Shown: positions 1 to 11,364, counted from the first letter of the stretch. The stretch: DNA of 64,000 bases from Rhizomys pruinosus (GCA_009823505.1 VZQC01005922.1:219747-283746), one strand, 5' to 3'. The notes: a model not told the origin generated them from the letters alone. Numbers and translations are program-made.

Positions 1-201
1 TGAGATGGATTTCTTATAGACAACATACAGATGGATTCTGTTTCTGAATCCATTCTTCCAGTCTATGCCTTTTGATTGCAGAGTTTAATCCATTAATATT
101 TGTTATAATTGAGAGATGTGTGTTGCTTCCTTTCACCTTATTATCCATTTGCATTTTGAGTCTAGGTTTCTACTTCTGCAGTTATGCTTTTATTAATTTC
201 T

Positions 202-1689
202 CTTTCAAGGTGCCTGGGGATAGTTGCTCCTCTCTTTTGTCCTTTGAATTGCTTCAAGTATTCTCTGAAGGGTTGGTTTTCCAGACATGTATTCTTTCAT
301 CCTTTTTATGTCATGGAAGATTTTTCTTTTTCCTTCAACTATAATCCACATTTTTGCTGGGTATAGTAACCTGGGTTGGCATGTATAGTTGTTTAGCTCT
401 GGAAATGCTTTGGTCCATGTTCTTCTTGCTCTCATAGTTTGCACTGAAAAGTCAGCTGTAATTCTGATAGGTTTCCCCGTATATGTAACTTGTTGTTTTT
501 CTCTTGTGGCTTTCAGAATTTTGTCTTTGTTTTGGGCGTCTAGCATTTTAACTATATGTCGAGGGGAGTTTCTTTTCTGGTCTTGTCTAGTTGGTGTTCT
601 ATGTGCTTCTCGTATTTGTATGGGTTTATCTTTTTTTAGTTTGGGGAAATTTTCATCCATTATTCTGTTGAAAATCTGATCAATACCATCATCTTGGAAT
701 TCTTCTCCTTCCTCTAGCCCTATGATGTGGAGGTTTGATCTTTTCTTTTTTATTTTTAAAATTTTTTAATTAATTTTTTTTTATTTCTGTATGTGTACAA
801 ATGTACTGTCTGCATGCAAGTCTGTGCACCCATGTCATGCAATGCCGCGGAGGTCAGAAGAGGGTCTCAGATTCCCCTGGAACTGGAGTTCTCCTGGAAT
901 TGGAGTTTCAGACAGTTCTTGGCCGCCATGTGTGTGCTGGGGATCGAACCCGGGTCCTCTGTAAGAGCGGTCGACACTCTTAACCGTTAGGCCATCTCTC
1001 CAGCCCCAAGGTTTGATCTTTTCATAGTGTCCCACGTTTCCTGGTTGTTCCACTCTTGTGTATTTTTACATTTTTCATAGTCTTTACTTGAACTTTTAAG
1101 TTGTTCTCTATTATCTTCCAGGTCTGATATTCTTTTTTCTGCTTCCTCCATTCTGCTTCTGAGGCTTTTTCCCATTCTTTCTTCTTGATTGGATGCATGT
1201 TCTATTTTCTTTTTCATTTCATCCTTTGTTTTCTTTAGTATTCCCACTTCCTTTTGGAGCTTCTCAATCTCTTCTTGTAGCTCCTTGCTTTGCTGTTGGT
1301 TTCCTTTTTTATTTCAGTATGGGACCTTTTCAGTGTTTCCACTTCCTTCCAGAGTTTGTCATTTTCTCCCCCTAGCTCTTTCCAGCATTTTCCATTTTCT
1401 CCTTTCAGTTCTTTCCAAAATTTGTCATTCTTTCCCCTAGGACTTTTCTGAGTTTTTCATTCTCTCCCCTTAGTTCTAGGTTTTCTTTGACTATATCTGT
1501 GATTGTTCTTCTACGATCTGTGTCTTGGGCTACCTCCAGGGAGGTCCAATTGTGGGGATCCTCCACAAGCATGGTAGAGTTTAGCGTGGAATTATTCTGC
1601 ACTTTCCCCATATTGTTCTTTTGTTGTGCTCTTGGCATGTGGGTTTCCGTTTTCCTGTATTCTGATGTGAATCTCAAATGCCTCTTCAT
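202..1689 (-). pseudogene. L1 ORF1 (RNA-binding protein), B2-interrupted
   Basis: ORF1p is the trimeric RNA chaperone of the L1 ribonucleoprotein. The N-terminal part (1689-1405) begins with an ATG and runs into a charged, Glu/Lys-rich coiled coil. The C-terminal part (660-205) holds the conserved RRM and C-terminal-domain sequence, with the family signature KPTLQRILEAIQRT near its end. The frame is broken by a B2 insertion at 746-1008 and by additional frameshifts between 987 and 1405, so no full protein can be made. The same protein recurs at 17884-19286 and 46794-47985 in this window, which supports the identification. Confidence 0.85.
746..1008 (-). mobile_element. B2 SINE (17-bp-duplication subfamily)
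   Basis: Antisense B2: poly(T)/A-rich tail on the left, and the pol III head at the right, where the complement of a B box (GGGTTCGATCCCC) and a 'ggcctaacggttaagagtg' A-box region are visible. A 15 bp target-site duplication, AGGTTTGATCTTTTC, lies at 731-745 and 1009-1023. The body contains two adjacent 17 bp units (aactccaattccaggag and aactccagttccagggg) that mark a subfamily seen several times in this window. Confidence 0.93.
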
Positions 1690-2160
1690 AGTGTTGAAGG
1701 ATTGCTTTCCTTGATTACTTCAGATGCTTTCATTGTATTCTCCTTGTTTATGGAGTATTGACTTATCTAGATTTTAGGCTTTCAATTTTGGTTGTATGTT
1801 GGAAGGTATAGCTCACTCTTTCCTTTCTATTCTGCAAGAACTGGATAGGTAACAACCCAGATGACACCTTCTGAGCACTGTACTCCCTCTGCTGCCAGCC
1901 AGTTCCTGTAAATTAGTTGTAGGGCTTACTGGACACTCCCTCCAGAATTCCAGTTGGGGGGGCTAGTTGTCTGCTTAGCCTGCCCCCCGGTACCCTGAGC
2001 CTGATTTGGTCTGGCAGAGGCCAGGTGCCTCTATTCATGTCAGGCAGAAACTTCCAATCTCCCCCAATCCACCTGGCTGACATGAGCAGCCCGGTTCCCT
2101 GCACCTGAGCTGGTCTGGCAGAGACAGTTATTTTAATAATGTATCTACTGGATTCTAGAA

Positions 2161-3326
2161 GAAACTTGGACTTTCCCCAGCCATATGCATAATACTCGGA
2201 GTGGAGGCTGGAGGTGCCAGCTCCCCTGGGTCTTAATGTTATCTCTTCTGCCTGGTAGCTCCAGGGCTGCTTTATCACTGACTGAAATAGAATGCTCTCC
2301 CATCCCCTGTTCTTGGTCCATCACTAAACTCAGCAGCAAGTTTCCTGGCCCATCTACACCACTGGGGTCATCTCCTCTCCTAACTGATGCTTTAGAAAAA
2401 GTAACCATTTGCTCAGTTTTACATGAAAACAAATGCCTTTTGTATGTACATTTTTACGGGCAAATCATCATGTGTCATTTAAGCTCACTGAGAAGCTGGC
2501 TCATGAGCTAGGATTTGACCCTCTCACTTCAGACCAAATTATAGTCACCTCAAAGTGTCCTCCAAACTCCCCTGTTCTGGATCAGGCTGGTTTCCTGACT
2601 CTGTAATGGAAAGAAAAGTGAACCACAAAGCAGTCCAAAGTAGAAGTATTGTGCCTTTGTGAATAACTAAAAAGTAAACTATTTCCAGCAGAGGTTAGTA
2701 TTTATCCCATGATGTAAAATGCCTTTAATGAGAATGGATAACAGGAAGCTCATCCCTGGGGAGGACTCTGCCTAACACTCCACAATCAATCACTCCACTA
2801 TTACAGTTTTAAAGGGGCTTCCTTGGTTGATTTCTCCTGGATGTTGTGGACATCAGTTTAATGGTGTTTTACTATGTATCTGCCATGTCTCTCCATGTGC
2901 TATTTGAACTAATTCAAAACAAAAACCGTGGCTATAGTAGATCATTCTATAGACTGCATAGGACACAGAAAGATTGTTGATTGTCTTGTGGGGCTTATTA
3001 GGGAACTTACAAAGCCCCTTATTTGAACAATATGTATACAGACAATCTTAATTTACGACATTGTATGATGTACATAGACTTGGATTCACTGTTCTTTTAA
3101 TAAGATATTAAATTTACTTTTAAATGTTATTGTGTCTTATTGTAAAAGAGATCCTTGTATTTAGAAAGAATGTTAGATGATATGAGAATAAAGGTATCTT
3201 TAGTAAAGAATTTCTGTGTGATACGTCCTTGTCCTAAGATAGCTGGATGTTTTTCCAGAATGAGAAAGTAACAAACCCTAACCAAGTCAAGAAAGGGCTG
3301 AATAAGTTATACAAGAATTGGAAATG
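2161..3326. other. No recognisable gene or repeat
   Basis: About 1.2 kb. The first 350 bp is mixed-composition sequence that may still belong to an old L1 5'UTR or an LTR. The rest is AT-rich with stops in all frames. I recognise no SINE, LTR pair or exon here. Confidence 0.4.
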
Positions 3327-3585
3327 GGGGCTGGCGAGATAGCCTAGTGGTTAAGAGGGCCAACTACTCTTGCAGAGGACCTGGGTTCGATCCCCAGCAT
3401 CCACATGGAGGCTGAGAACTGTCTGAAACTCCAATTCCAGGAGAACTCCAGTTCCAGGGGAATCCGACGCCCGCTTCTGACCTCCGCGGCATTGCATGAC
3501 ATGGGTGCACCAACCTACATGCAGACAGAACACTCATACACATAAAAAATAATAAATAAATAAATGAAAATAATAAAATATTTTA
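3327..3585 (+). mobile_element. B2 SINE (17-bp-duplication subfamily)
   Basis: Sense B2 with A-box-like 'tagcctagtggttaagagg', B box GGTTCGATCCCC, the duplicated 17 bp core and an A-rich AATAAATAAATAAA tail. Clear full-length structure; target-site duplication not resolved. Confidence 0.92.
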
Positions 3586-4358
3586 AGTGGGTTAAATCTG
3601 TGATAATTTTCATAGTGGTGCTGTTAATCTCTAGACCTTGTGTAATCAATTGAGGTCTTAATTGTTTTGCCTCTTAACCTTGTTTTAATTTCTGTCTCTT
3701 TTAGTTACCATAGAGATTGTATCAGAAGAGATGTTTGGTCAAAAGCAAACAAAGTTCTGTTTGCTTTCCCACTTAATTTTGTGTGCTGTCATTTACAGTT
3801 GACCCACACTCTGAAAGTCCTGTGACAATCTAACTCCATCTGTCTGAGTCTCCTTCATATCCCTCCAATGCCCTAAAGACAGCAAGAATGGAGACACTAA
3901 ACATTCTACAGCTCCAATGTCAAATGGAAGCGGCCAGACTGACTTCAGGTCCAGCTCCTAAATGATTTTAGAGTTTCAGTTCATGAGCAGAGAATATTAG
4001 GTATATTGGCAGACTTGGAGCCCATTGAGAAAGGAGCCCTCCCTCACAGCACCCTCCTTATCCAAAATTTCTGATGCCAGAGTCTATCCAAAGCCTCCCT
4101 GATGAGGACACCACCTTGTCTAACAGAAAAGAGCTGAAAAATTCCAAATATGCCCTCTTTCAGCTATCTAATAAAAGCAAAATCAGGAATGTTAGTCAGG
4201 ACCACACCATTTTGTCAAGCTCCTCTATTTTGGTTGAGCTGTGACAATTCCCATAACTACAGTAATTCTTTTTCCAGAAATAAAGTAAACTTGTTTATCT
4301 AGATTCTTGCCTTCCCTGTAGACAAATGTTCTGACAGAAAATATATTTATGAATCAAC
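3586..4358. other. Unassigned sequence between B2 copies
   Basis: No SINE or coding signature. An AATAAAG about 4280 followed by 'taaacttg' could be the 3' part of an old LTR, but there is no partner LTR or TG...CA border that I can defend. Confidence 0.35.
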
Positions 4359-4369
4359 TGACATTCTTT

Positions 4370-4599
4370 TTAAAAGCATTTTATTATTTTTATTTTATGT
4401 GTATGAGTGTATTGCCTGCATGTAAGTGCACCCATATCATGCAATGCCCAAGGAGGTCAGAAGAGGGCATCAGATCCCCTCTGGAACTGGAGTTATGGAC
4501 AATTTTTAGCCAGCATGTGAGTGCTGGGAATCAAATCCAGGTCCTCTGCAAGAGCAGATAATGCTCTTAATTGCTCAGCCATCTTTCCAGCACCACTGT
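4370..4599 (-). mobile_element. B2 SINE, older type
   Basis: Antisense B2 lacking the 17 bp duplication. An 11 bp target-site duplication TGACATTCTTT is present at 4359-4369 and 4600-4610, so both ends are defined. The tail is a degenerate A/T-rich stretch, consistent with an older insertion. Confidence 0.92.
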
Positions 4600-4610
4600 T
4601 GACATTCTTT

Positions 4611-4861
4611 AACTGACTACTCATTGACTACCCTTACAAAGGCCAACTTTGGGTCAAAAAGGGGAAACTATCAACCTGTTCCCTCCCTTCTCCCAGCGCC
4701 TTTCTGCTCTCTAACTACCTCAGCTTGTAAGCAGATTGTGGCTCTTGATTCTTACAGAGATTCACCTCTGCAGTTGTTTGTCCCCCAAATAAAAACCTAC
4801 ATTATCTCAATTCGCTTGTCTCTTTCTTTCTCACTGACCTTTGAATTAGATGTTTTCTATT
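4611..4861. other. Possible LTR remnant
   Basis: About 250 bp ending in a CCAAATAAAAACCT segment followed by a C/T-rich 'cttgtctctttctttctc' stretch. An AATAAA followed by a CT-rich tract is common at the R/U5 boundary of LTRs. No LTR ends or TSD seen, so only a suggestion. Confidence 0.25.
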
Positions 4862-4875
4862 TGTGTGTGTGTGTT

Positions 4876-4929
<54 letters not shown>
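4862..4929 (+). repeat. (GT)n microsatellite
   Basis: About 68 bp of TG dinucleotides with a few TTTG interruptions near the start. It directly precedes an antisense B3-like SINE and probably grew from sequence at its end. Confidence 0.97.
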
Positions 4930-4930
<1 letters not shown>

Positions 4931-5042
4931 CACTGTACACATGTGGAGGTCAGAAGAAAAATTTCAGGAGTCAGTTCTTGCCATCATCCGGAGCCTGGGG
5001 ATTGATCTCAGGTCATCGGACTTAGCAGAAATCTCCACTGAT
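4930..5042 (-). mobile_element. B3-like SINE fragment
   Basis: Antisense fragment with 'acatgtggaggtcagaag', then 'cctggggattgatctcagg', the complement of a B-box-bearing head. The combination is typical of rodent B3 (B2-related) elements. 5' and 3' ends are worn. Confidence 0.65.
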
Positions 5043-6334
5043 CTCTCTTGCTCTCCCTTTCCTTTGTACTTTATGATCTACCACTTTGCCACATTTATAG
5101 CTGTTTTTTTCATGCCCAAAGTTGAATGTGTTCCTTCAAGATTCAGACTTTTGCACATAATTTATTTCAAATACCATCAATATCTCCTCATTAATTATTA
5201 TTTTATGGCTTTCTTTCATGCCTATAGTTCAGTTTCCCAGTCTACCTCTATGGCTCTCCAGCTATTTTTTGTTTTCTGTATAGAATTCCTGTACAGAATT
5301 CTGATTAAATTATATTAGTTCATTTTTCCTAATTCAGTGCCAGATTCTTCCTTTAGAATGTTATTTGTTTCTTCAAGGCATTGTCTCTTTTTCATCTTAG
5401 TGACTATATCTAATTTCTAGAAGCTCTTGGTCCTTTTTCAGACTCCTTCTCATCTTTGAGTGTCTTCTTCAGCTTGTAGGTCTGCACCTTGTCTTGGTAT
5501 CACTTAACATTTAAACTCAATTTTTCAATACCTCTAGTTCCCTAACAGTAACTACTTTTGAAAAATGGGTCCACATAATCTAGAGTATTTGGACAAGGGA
5601 AAAAGTTTCACTCGTGGAGGGCATGTGGCAATGCCTAAGCAAGCAAGGAAGCCAGAAAGTATGTCCAGGGGGTTCTCTCTTGGTTTTTATTCCCAGTGCA
5701 AAGGTGCCTGTGCCTCGCTCTGAGTGGTCAGAGCTCGGCCTCACAGTCTTACCCAGTTGTCTGAAAACAGAGCAGCTGATAAGCAGAGGGTAACTTCAGC
5801 ATATATTTTGATTGCAGGGAAAATTTCAGGAGGAATTTTTGCCAAATGGTAATTATATAATTTTTTTTCTTCTTTAAAAACAGGTGCCTCTCTTGTCTTC
5901 TTCAGCCCTTTGATAGGAGTTAAGGCAGGACATTTATATTACATACTCCTTAGTTTTTTGTTTTTCCCATCTACTGACTCTTCTATGGTCTGAGGCACTC
6001 TGGTTTCCTTTGAGTCTTCTCTATGAGCTTACCTTTAGCAGCAGTTGCCATGTACAGGAATCCAGGACAAGCTATCAACTGTAAAGATGTCCCCATGGGG
6101 AGCTTAGCAATGGCTTCCACCAGAGTCCTATAGTACTATGAGCCCCACATCTTTGCACAGCAGAGGCTTACATTTTGGATCTCGAAGGAAGCTTTTCTGT
6201 CACAGTTAAAGGTGAGTGGCTCATTTCTGTGTGGCTTTCCTATGAGACCTGTTCCAACTCTCACAATATATGAGGCCTCAGACATTGACAATGGACTTCA
6301 TACTGTACTAAAAATCTTCCAAATGATGTCAGCA
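5043..6334. other. Unassigned, probably decayed repeat sequence
   Basis: About 1.3 kb with no confident family. It contains a G/C-richer section (about 5580-5800), then AT-rich sequence. No long frame, splice-flanked exon or SINE was recognised. Confidence 0.35.
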
Positions 6335-6542
6335 CTTGCTATAATAAATGGAGCAGTAATAAACACAGGGTACAAATATCTCTATAGTAAAGATTTGGAG
6401 TTCTCTGGGCATATGCCCAAGAGTGAGATTGAGATAATTGAGTCATAGCTCTAGTTTTTATCTTTTGAGGAACCTTCAAACTGATCTGCATAATGGCTAT
6501 ACTAATTTGCACTCTCACCACCAATGAATAAGAGTTCTTCTT

Positions 6543-7346
6543 ACCACTTTAAGATATCATCTTACTCCAATAAGACTGGCTAGGATCAAGAAAACAAATG
6601 ATACCAAGTGCTGGAGAGGTTGTGGGGAAAGGGGAACACTCATCCACTGCTGGTGGGAATGTAAACTTGTACAGCCACTATGGAAAGCAGTGTGGAGAAC
6701 CCTTGGAAGACTTGGAATGAACTTGCCACCCGACCCAGCCATACCACTCCTGGGCATGTACCCTCAAGACTTACGCCACCACAGAGATACATGCACGGCC
6801 ATGTTTATTGCAGCTCTCTTCACAATAGCAAGGAGCTGGAACCAACCTAAATGCCCCTCAACTGACGAGTGGATAGAGAAAATGTGGTACATCTACACAA
6901 TGGAATTCTATGCAGCAGTAAAGAAAGACGACATCACGAGCTTTGCAGGAAAATGGCTGGAGCTAGAGGACATCATGCTGAGTGAAGTAACACAGTCCCA
7001 GAAAAACAAACGATGCATGGTATCACTCATCTGTGGATGCTAGTGCCAATTACCCAGTTGTAAGTATTTCTTGTGTAGGGCCCCCTGAGCTTTTGTACAA
7101 AGCAGTTGGGCATAATGCATTTTGGAAACAACAACAACAACAGAAAATACTGCATCAAAGAACTGACTGAAACAGTGAACTTCTGCTCAAAACAGTCAAC
7201 TTCCCCATGGAAAATATTGAGAAAGACTAAGAGATGGAAAGCATGTTTGGCAGAATGCACGAGCTCTGGTGGGGTGGGGGAATGAGCAGGAATATGGGTC
7301 TAGATTTGTTAAAAATAAATAAATAAATTTATGTGAAAAAAAAAAA
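6543..7346 (+). mobile_element. 5'-truncated L1 3' end, nested
   Basis: Sense L1 with the last part of ORF2, a stop near 7043, a 3'UTR containing the family's (CAA)n stretch and GGGGTGGGGG block, and an A-rich tail. Target-site duplication AGAGTTCTTCTT at 6531-6542 and 7347-7358 lies in the older antisense L1, proving a nested insertion. Confidence 0.95.
6580..7043 (+). pseudogene. L1 ORF2 C-terminal fragment
   Basis: This encodes the cysteine-rich end of the L1 ORF2 protein: a [13 protein letters not shown]...C arrangement (C-x3-C-x7-H-x4-C) followed by the conserved [16 protein letters not shown] and [17 protein letters not shown] stretches and the SLICGC terminus. The C-terminal part from 6690 is an uninterrupted frame, but it is only about a tenth of ORF2, without endonuclease or reverse transcriptase. 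It is the remnant of a 5'-truncated insertion and cannot function. Confidence 0.9.
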
Positions 7347-8024
7347 AGAGTTCTTCTTTCTCCATATCCTCTCTAACATTTGTTGTCAGATTTCTGATTG
7401 GGTAAGGTGGTATCTCAAACTAGTTTTAATATGCATTTCCCTAATGACTAGGGATATTGAACACTTTTAAGAAGAGTTATTGGCCATTTTAATTTCTTTT
7501 TCTGAAAACTGTCCATTAATTTGTTTTCCATTTGTTGATTGGTAATTTTAATTTTTGCAGTTCTTTGTATATTCTGGATATCAGCGATTTGTTTGATGCA
7601 TATCTGGTAAAGATACTCTCTCATTCTATGGTTTGTCTGTGTGCTCTGGGGATAGTTTCCTTTGCTAAGAAGAAACTTTTTAATCCTATCTATTGATACT
7701 TGGGGCTAATTCCTGTGCTATTGATGTTCTATTCATAAAGCTTTCTATCCTGACGTCCTGAAGAGTATTCACTATTTTCTTCTAGGACTTTCAGGTTTCA
7801 AATTAAAGTCTTTGATACATTTAAAATTGATTTTTGTATTAAATAAAAGTTGTGAATCTAATTTCATTTTTCTGCAGATGGAAATCCAGATTTGTCAATA
7901 TCATTTATTGAATAGGTTATCATTTTATTAATGTATGTTTTTGCCTCCATTAAGAATTTGGTGGACATAGCTTTGTCAACTTATTTCCAGGTCTTCTATT
8001 CCATTTGTCTACCTATCTGTTTTT

Positions 8025-8199
8025 GTTTGTTTGGTTGGTTTTTTGTTTGTTTGTTTGTTTGTTTGTTTTTGTTTTTTGTTTTTGTTTTTGGTCTTTTTGA
8101 GACAAAGTCTCCCTGTAGCTCCAGCTGTCCTGGAATTAGCTTTGTAGACTAGGCTGGCTTTGAACTCACAGAGATCTGCCTGCTTCTCCCTCCCAAGTG
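8025..8199 (-). mobile_element. B1 SINE, 5'-truncated
   Basis: Antisense B1 with a (GTTT)n/T-rich tail, then 'ctgtcctggaa' and 'aggctggctttgaactcac'. It stops at CTCCCAAGTG and lacks the 5' 'gggattaaaggc...' portion. Near-identical 14 bp duplications ACCTATCTGTTTTT (8011-8024) and ACCTGTCTGTTTTT (8200-8213) flank it. Confidence 0.92.
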
Positions 8200-8438
8200 A
8201 CCTGTCTGTTTTTATGCCATTACTAAACTGTCATTATAACTATAGTTCTATCATATAATTTGAAGTGGAATATTGTGAGATCTCCAGCTATGTTCTTACT
8301 CTGCAGGAGTGCTTCGGCTATTTGTGATCTCTTATGATTCTATATAAATTATTGGACTATTTTTTTTCTAGTTTTATAAAGTATGCCATTGAAATTTTGA
8401 TAAGAATTGCATTAAATCTGTACATTAAATTTTGTAGT

Positions 8439-8827
8439 TGTTCAAATAGCTTCAGCTATCAACTTGACACACCTTGGAAAAGGAACCTCGATTTAGGAAT
8501 TTTTGTTATTGGCCTGCAAACATGTCTGTGAGGCATTTTCTTGATTGTTGTGACGTGGGAGAACCCAGCCCACTATGGTTGTGTCACCTCTGGGCAGGTG
8601 GTCCTGAGTTGCATAAGAAAGAAGGCTGAGCACAGGCCAAGGTGCAAGCCAGTGAGCAGCATTTTTTCATGATCTCTGCTTCAGCTTCTGCCTCCAGGTT
8701 CCTGCCTTGAGCTGCTGCCCTGGGTTTACTCAATGATGAACTGTGGTCCATATGTGTATGCCAAATAAACCCTCTCCTCCCCAAATTTGCTTTAGTCTGA
8801 GTATTTTATCACAGCACTAGGCAAACC
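8439..8827 (+). mobile_element. LTR-like 'tcaacttgacac' repeat, copy 1
   Basis: A roughly 390 bp copy of an abundant murine repeat: TATCAACTTGACACACC near the start, a 'gcataagaaag' TATA-like zone, and AATAAACCCTCTCCTCCCC near the end. Two other copies are at 12298-12704 and 36102-36508. The TATA and AATAAA order fits an LTR. Confidence 0.7.
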
Positions 8828-9280
8828 AAGTATTTTCTTTGATTTTTTTTCAGTGTCTTGTTTAGGTGTATTCCTAGGTACTTTTTTGTTGCGATTATAA
8901 ATGGGATATTTTTCCTAGTTTATTTCTCTGAGAGCATATTGTTAGGATACAATAAGGTTGTTTATATTATTATTGATTTTTTATCTGCAACTTTACCATG
9001 TTTATTAGATGTAGGAATTTTCCAGTACAGTCTATATAAAATATAGACTTTATATTTTAAGTATAGAATCATATAGTCTACAAGTAACAATAGTTTGGCC
9101 TCTTCTCCTGTTTTCATCCTTTTATGTCTTTCCCTTTAGTGTATTAAATATAAGGTATATTGCATTCATTGATTTGCGTACATTGAGCCGACTTAAACTT
9201 TCTGGAATGAAGCCCACTTGGTTATAATATATTATCTTCCTAATATATATCTGAATTTTATTTTACTTTTTTATTTTAAT

Positions 9281-9425
9281 TATTTTTTCTTTTCACTGGA
9301 GAGCAGAAGCAATACAAAATGACAATATAAAAAAAATGCAAAAAAAAGTCCTAACAACAAAAAGGGGGGATTTCCATTTCTTATTCTGGTGAAATAAATA
9401 ATCATTCTTCAGGGCTTGGTATGTA
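9281..9425. repeat. Unnamed repeat, partner of 59615-59760
   Basis: Contains 'atacaaaatgacaat' and the block GGGGGGATTTCCATTTCTTA..TGGTGAAATAA, nearly identical to sequence at 59615-59760. Seen only twice here; I do not recognise the family. Confidence 0.6.
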
Positions 9426-9645
9426 TGTCTTCTCTTTGCTCACTGTGTCCACAGTTCAATTTTTCTGCACTGTTTCCAAGTAAGAAACACTGTAGAGAGT
9501 GTTTTCTTCCAAACTCATCAATTATACAAAATAAATTATACAGAAACCAATCTGTGTGAATGAAATCTTTGGTACTATGGAGGACAAGGTCCTGGTGGGA
9601 AACATAAGGTACTAAATTGATGCTATAACAGAAAGCCTGAGACTG

Positions 9646-9818
9646 CATCCACATGGCGGTCGAAAACCATCTGAAACTCCAATTCCAGGAGAATTCCAGT
9701 TCCAGGGGAATCCGACGCCCTCTTCTGACCTCCGCGGCATTGCACGACACAGGTGCACAAACCTGCATGCAGACAGTACATTCCTACACATACAGAAATA
9801 AATAAAATTTAAAAAAAA
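9646..9818 (+). mobile_element. B2 SINE, 5'-truncated
   Basis: Starts at CATCCACATGGCGG, so it lacks both pol III boxes, and ends in an A-rich tail. A 16 bp target-site duplication AGAAAGCCTGAGACTG lies at 9630-9645 and 9819-9834. It carries the 17 bp internal duplication. The perfect TSD means incomplete reverse transcription, not later loss, explains the missing head. Confidence 0.95.
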
Positions 9819-9861
9819 AGAAAGCCTGAGACTGGGCAGTTAATATAGACTTGAAGCTCAT

Positions 9862-10180
9862 TTTCACAGTCATGAAGGCTGACTGGTCCAAGATGAAGGT
9901 GTCAGTATCCAGTGTGAGTCTTCCTCCTGTGTCTTACATGGCAGAAGGCAGGAAAGCAAGAGAGAAGGAGTGCTGGGTCCCCATGTGACAGTGGGAAAGG
10001 GACAGCCCACCCTACATGCCCTGCTTTCTTCTCTTCTCTTTCTGAGACAGCTACTGCTCTGGGATGAGGTGCAATATGACACTTGGCCTCCCCACCATGG
10101 TGGGCTGTATCCACTTTGGAACTGTAAGCCAGAATAAACCCTCTCCTTTAAGTTCCTTTTGTCAGGGTATTTTGTAATAG
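9862..10180 (+). repeat. LTR-like repeat with AATAAACCC end
   Basis: Contains 'ctgtaagccagaataaacc' and a tail ending in a poly(A)-like run. The stretch at 9888-10000 (AAGGTGTC..ATCCAGTGTGAGTC) matches 11433-11545, so the two are copies of one family, probably related to the repeat at 8439 and 12298. Confidence 0.5.
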
Positions 10181-10364
10181 TAAAAAAAAAAAAAAAAGAG
10201 AGAGATACTTAGTATATGTACCAATTTTGACTATGTACATATATGCAGCCTCATGCACACACACATACACATGTAGAGAGCCATGTATCATTTAACAGCA
10301 AAGATATATTCTAGGAAATGCATCATTAGCCAATTCTATCATTGCAAAAACATGATAGAGTGAA

Positions 10365-10602
10365 GGCTGGAGATGTGGCTCAGTGGTTAAGAGCACACAT
10401 TGCTCTTGCAGTAGACCCAAGTTCAGTTCCCAGCATACACATGGAACAGTTCACAACCATCTGAACTCCAGCTTCAGGGGATATGACACCCTCTTCTTGC
10501 TACAATGGGAAAATTCATTCACATGCCTCCCCACATACACACAACACACACACACACACACACAAAAACCCAAATGTAATTAAAAGAAAAATAAATCTTT
10601 AA
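10365..10602 (+). mobile_element. B2 SINE, older type
   Basis: Sense B2 with 'tggctcagtggttaagagc' A box, 'agttcagttcccagc' B-box remnant, a (CA)n stretch and an A-rich tail. No 17 bp duplication. Confidence 0.85.
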
Positions 10603-10607
10603 AAAAT

Positions 10608-10767
10608 ATCGCTGGGTGTGGTGGTGCCCGCCTTTAATCCCAGCACTTGGGAGGCAGAGGCAGGTGGATCTCTGTGAGTCCAACACCAGCCTGGTCTACA
10701 AAGTGAGTTCAGGCCAACTGGGACAGCAGGGAGACCCTGTCTCAAAAAGACCAAAAAAAAAAAAAAA
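10608..10767 (+). mobile_element. B1 SINE
   Basis: Near full-length B1: GCTGGGTGTGGTGGTGCCCG start, 'tttaatcccagcacttggga', then CTGTCTCAAAAAGACC and a poly(A) tail. Confidence 0.95.
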
Positions 10768-10796
10768 TCGGAGTGTACTTATGTAAACCTCGACTG

Positions 10797-10846
10797 TGCA
10801 CATATATATGTATCTATATCTATATCTATATCTATCTATATCTATT
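10797..10846 (+). repeat. (TATC/TATCTA)n microsatellite
   Basis: About 50 bp of imperfect TATCTA units inside the ancient DNA transposon remnant. Confidence 0.9.
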
Positions 10847-11364
10847 TATGGCTATTGCTCCCAGGCCTTGATAAAGAACATATCACTCAATTAAATCAAG
10901 CATGAGAGAAAGCAATGCAATCAAGAGGGTCATTAAATACAGGAGGAATGAGGCTGCTGTCACTGTGACAGCATACTGTCATAGGAAATTTTTAACAAAT
11001 ACTAATATACTCTAAATAATGATAAAGTAGAGCAAGTACAAAACCCAATGACCCAGTCATCATTAGTATCATAGAGTTTTATATTCTGTACATGGCCATA
11101 TGTGCTTTTGTATGTCTAGCATCTCGGTGGGCTTGTGAATGCCCACAAGCACAGCAGATGAGTATCACCTTGGTCTATGATCTTGCAACACCCACAACAC
11201 TGGATGATGGGAATCTTTCAGCTCTATTCTCCTATGGGACCCCTGTCACATATGTGATCAGTGTGGACTGAAGCATCGTTATGCAGTTCTTCACTGTATA
11301 CGTGAATACATGAGTACACATGTATATATGCATATGTATGTATGTGTGTATATATGTTAATCAC

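Larger units (their letters stand above)
1..2160 (-). mobile_element. L1 retrotransposon, 5' half (ORF2 start, ORF1, 5'UTR)
   Basis: An antisense LINE-1 read from the 5'UTR (about 1690-2160) through ORF1 (1689 down to about 202) into the first codons of ORF2 (start codon at 148-146), where the window cuts it. The order 5'UTR, ORF1, short spacer, ORF2 is the normal L1 order. Two imperfect repeats in the 5'UTR, each carrying GGTCTGGCAGAG about 104 bp apart (2008 and 2112), look like degenerate promoter monomers, although they differ from the 178 bp monomers near 17.3 kb. A B2 SINE splits ORF1. Certain as L1; the 5'UTR edge is uncertain. Confidence 0.88.
6335..9265 (-). mobile_element. Old antisense L1 ORF2 remnant, interrupted three times
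   Basis: Diverged ORF2 read antisense in four pieces: 6335-6530, 7359-8010, 8214-8438 and 8828-9265. It runs from the C-terminal region (complement of 'ttgcactctcacca', the Cys/His zone) back into the reverse-transcriptase domain (near 9200 the complement encodes a QxGF-like segment). No frame stays open; it is clearly older than the L1 inserted into it. The interruptions are a younger L1 3' end, a 5'-truncated B1 and an LTR-like repeat. Confidence 0.8.
10255..11305 (+). mobile_element. Ancient DNA-transposon remnant split by B2 and B1
   Basis: Worn pieces at 10255-10364, 10768-10797 and 10848-11305 are colinear with a mammalian DNA-transposon consensus that I remember from primate genomes ('gaaatgcatcattagc' early; 'ctcctatgggacccctgtca' and 'catcgttatgcag' at the end). 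A B2 and a B1 lie between the pieces. I cannot give the family name with certainty. Confidence 0.55.

Noticed and set aside
835..1053. Cys-rich short frames such as MYCLHASLCTHV in many places
   Set aside because: They are antisense or sense translations of B2 SINEs; the same peptide appears at every B2 copy.
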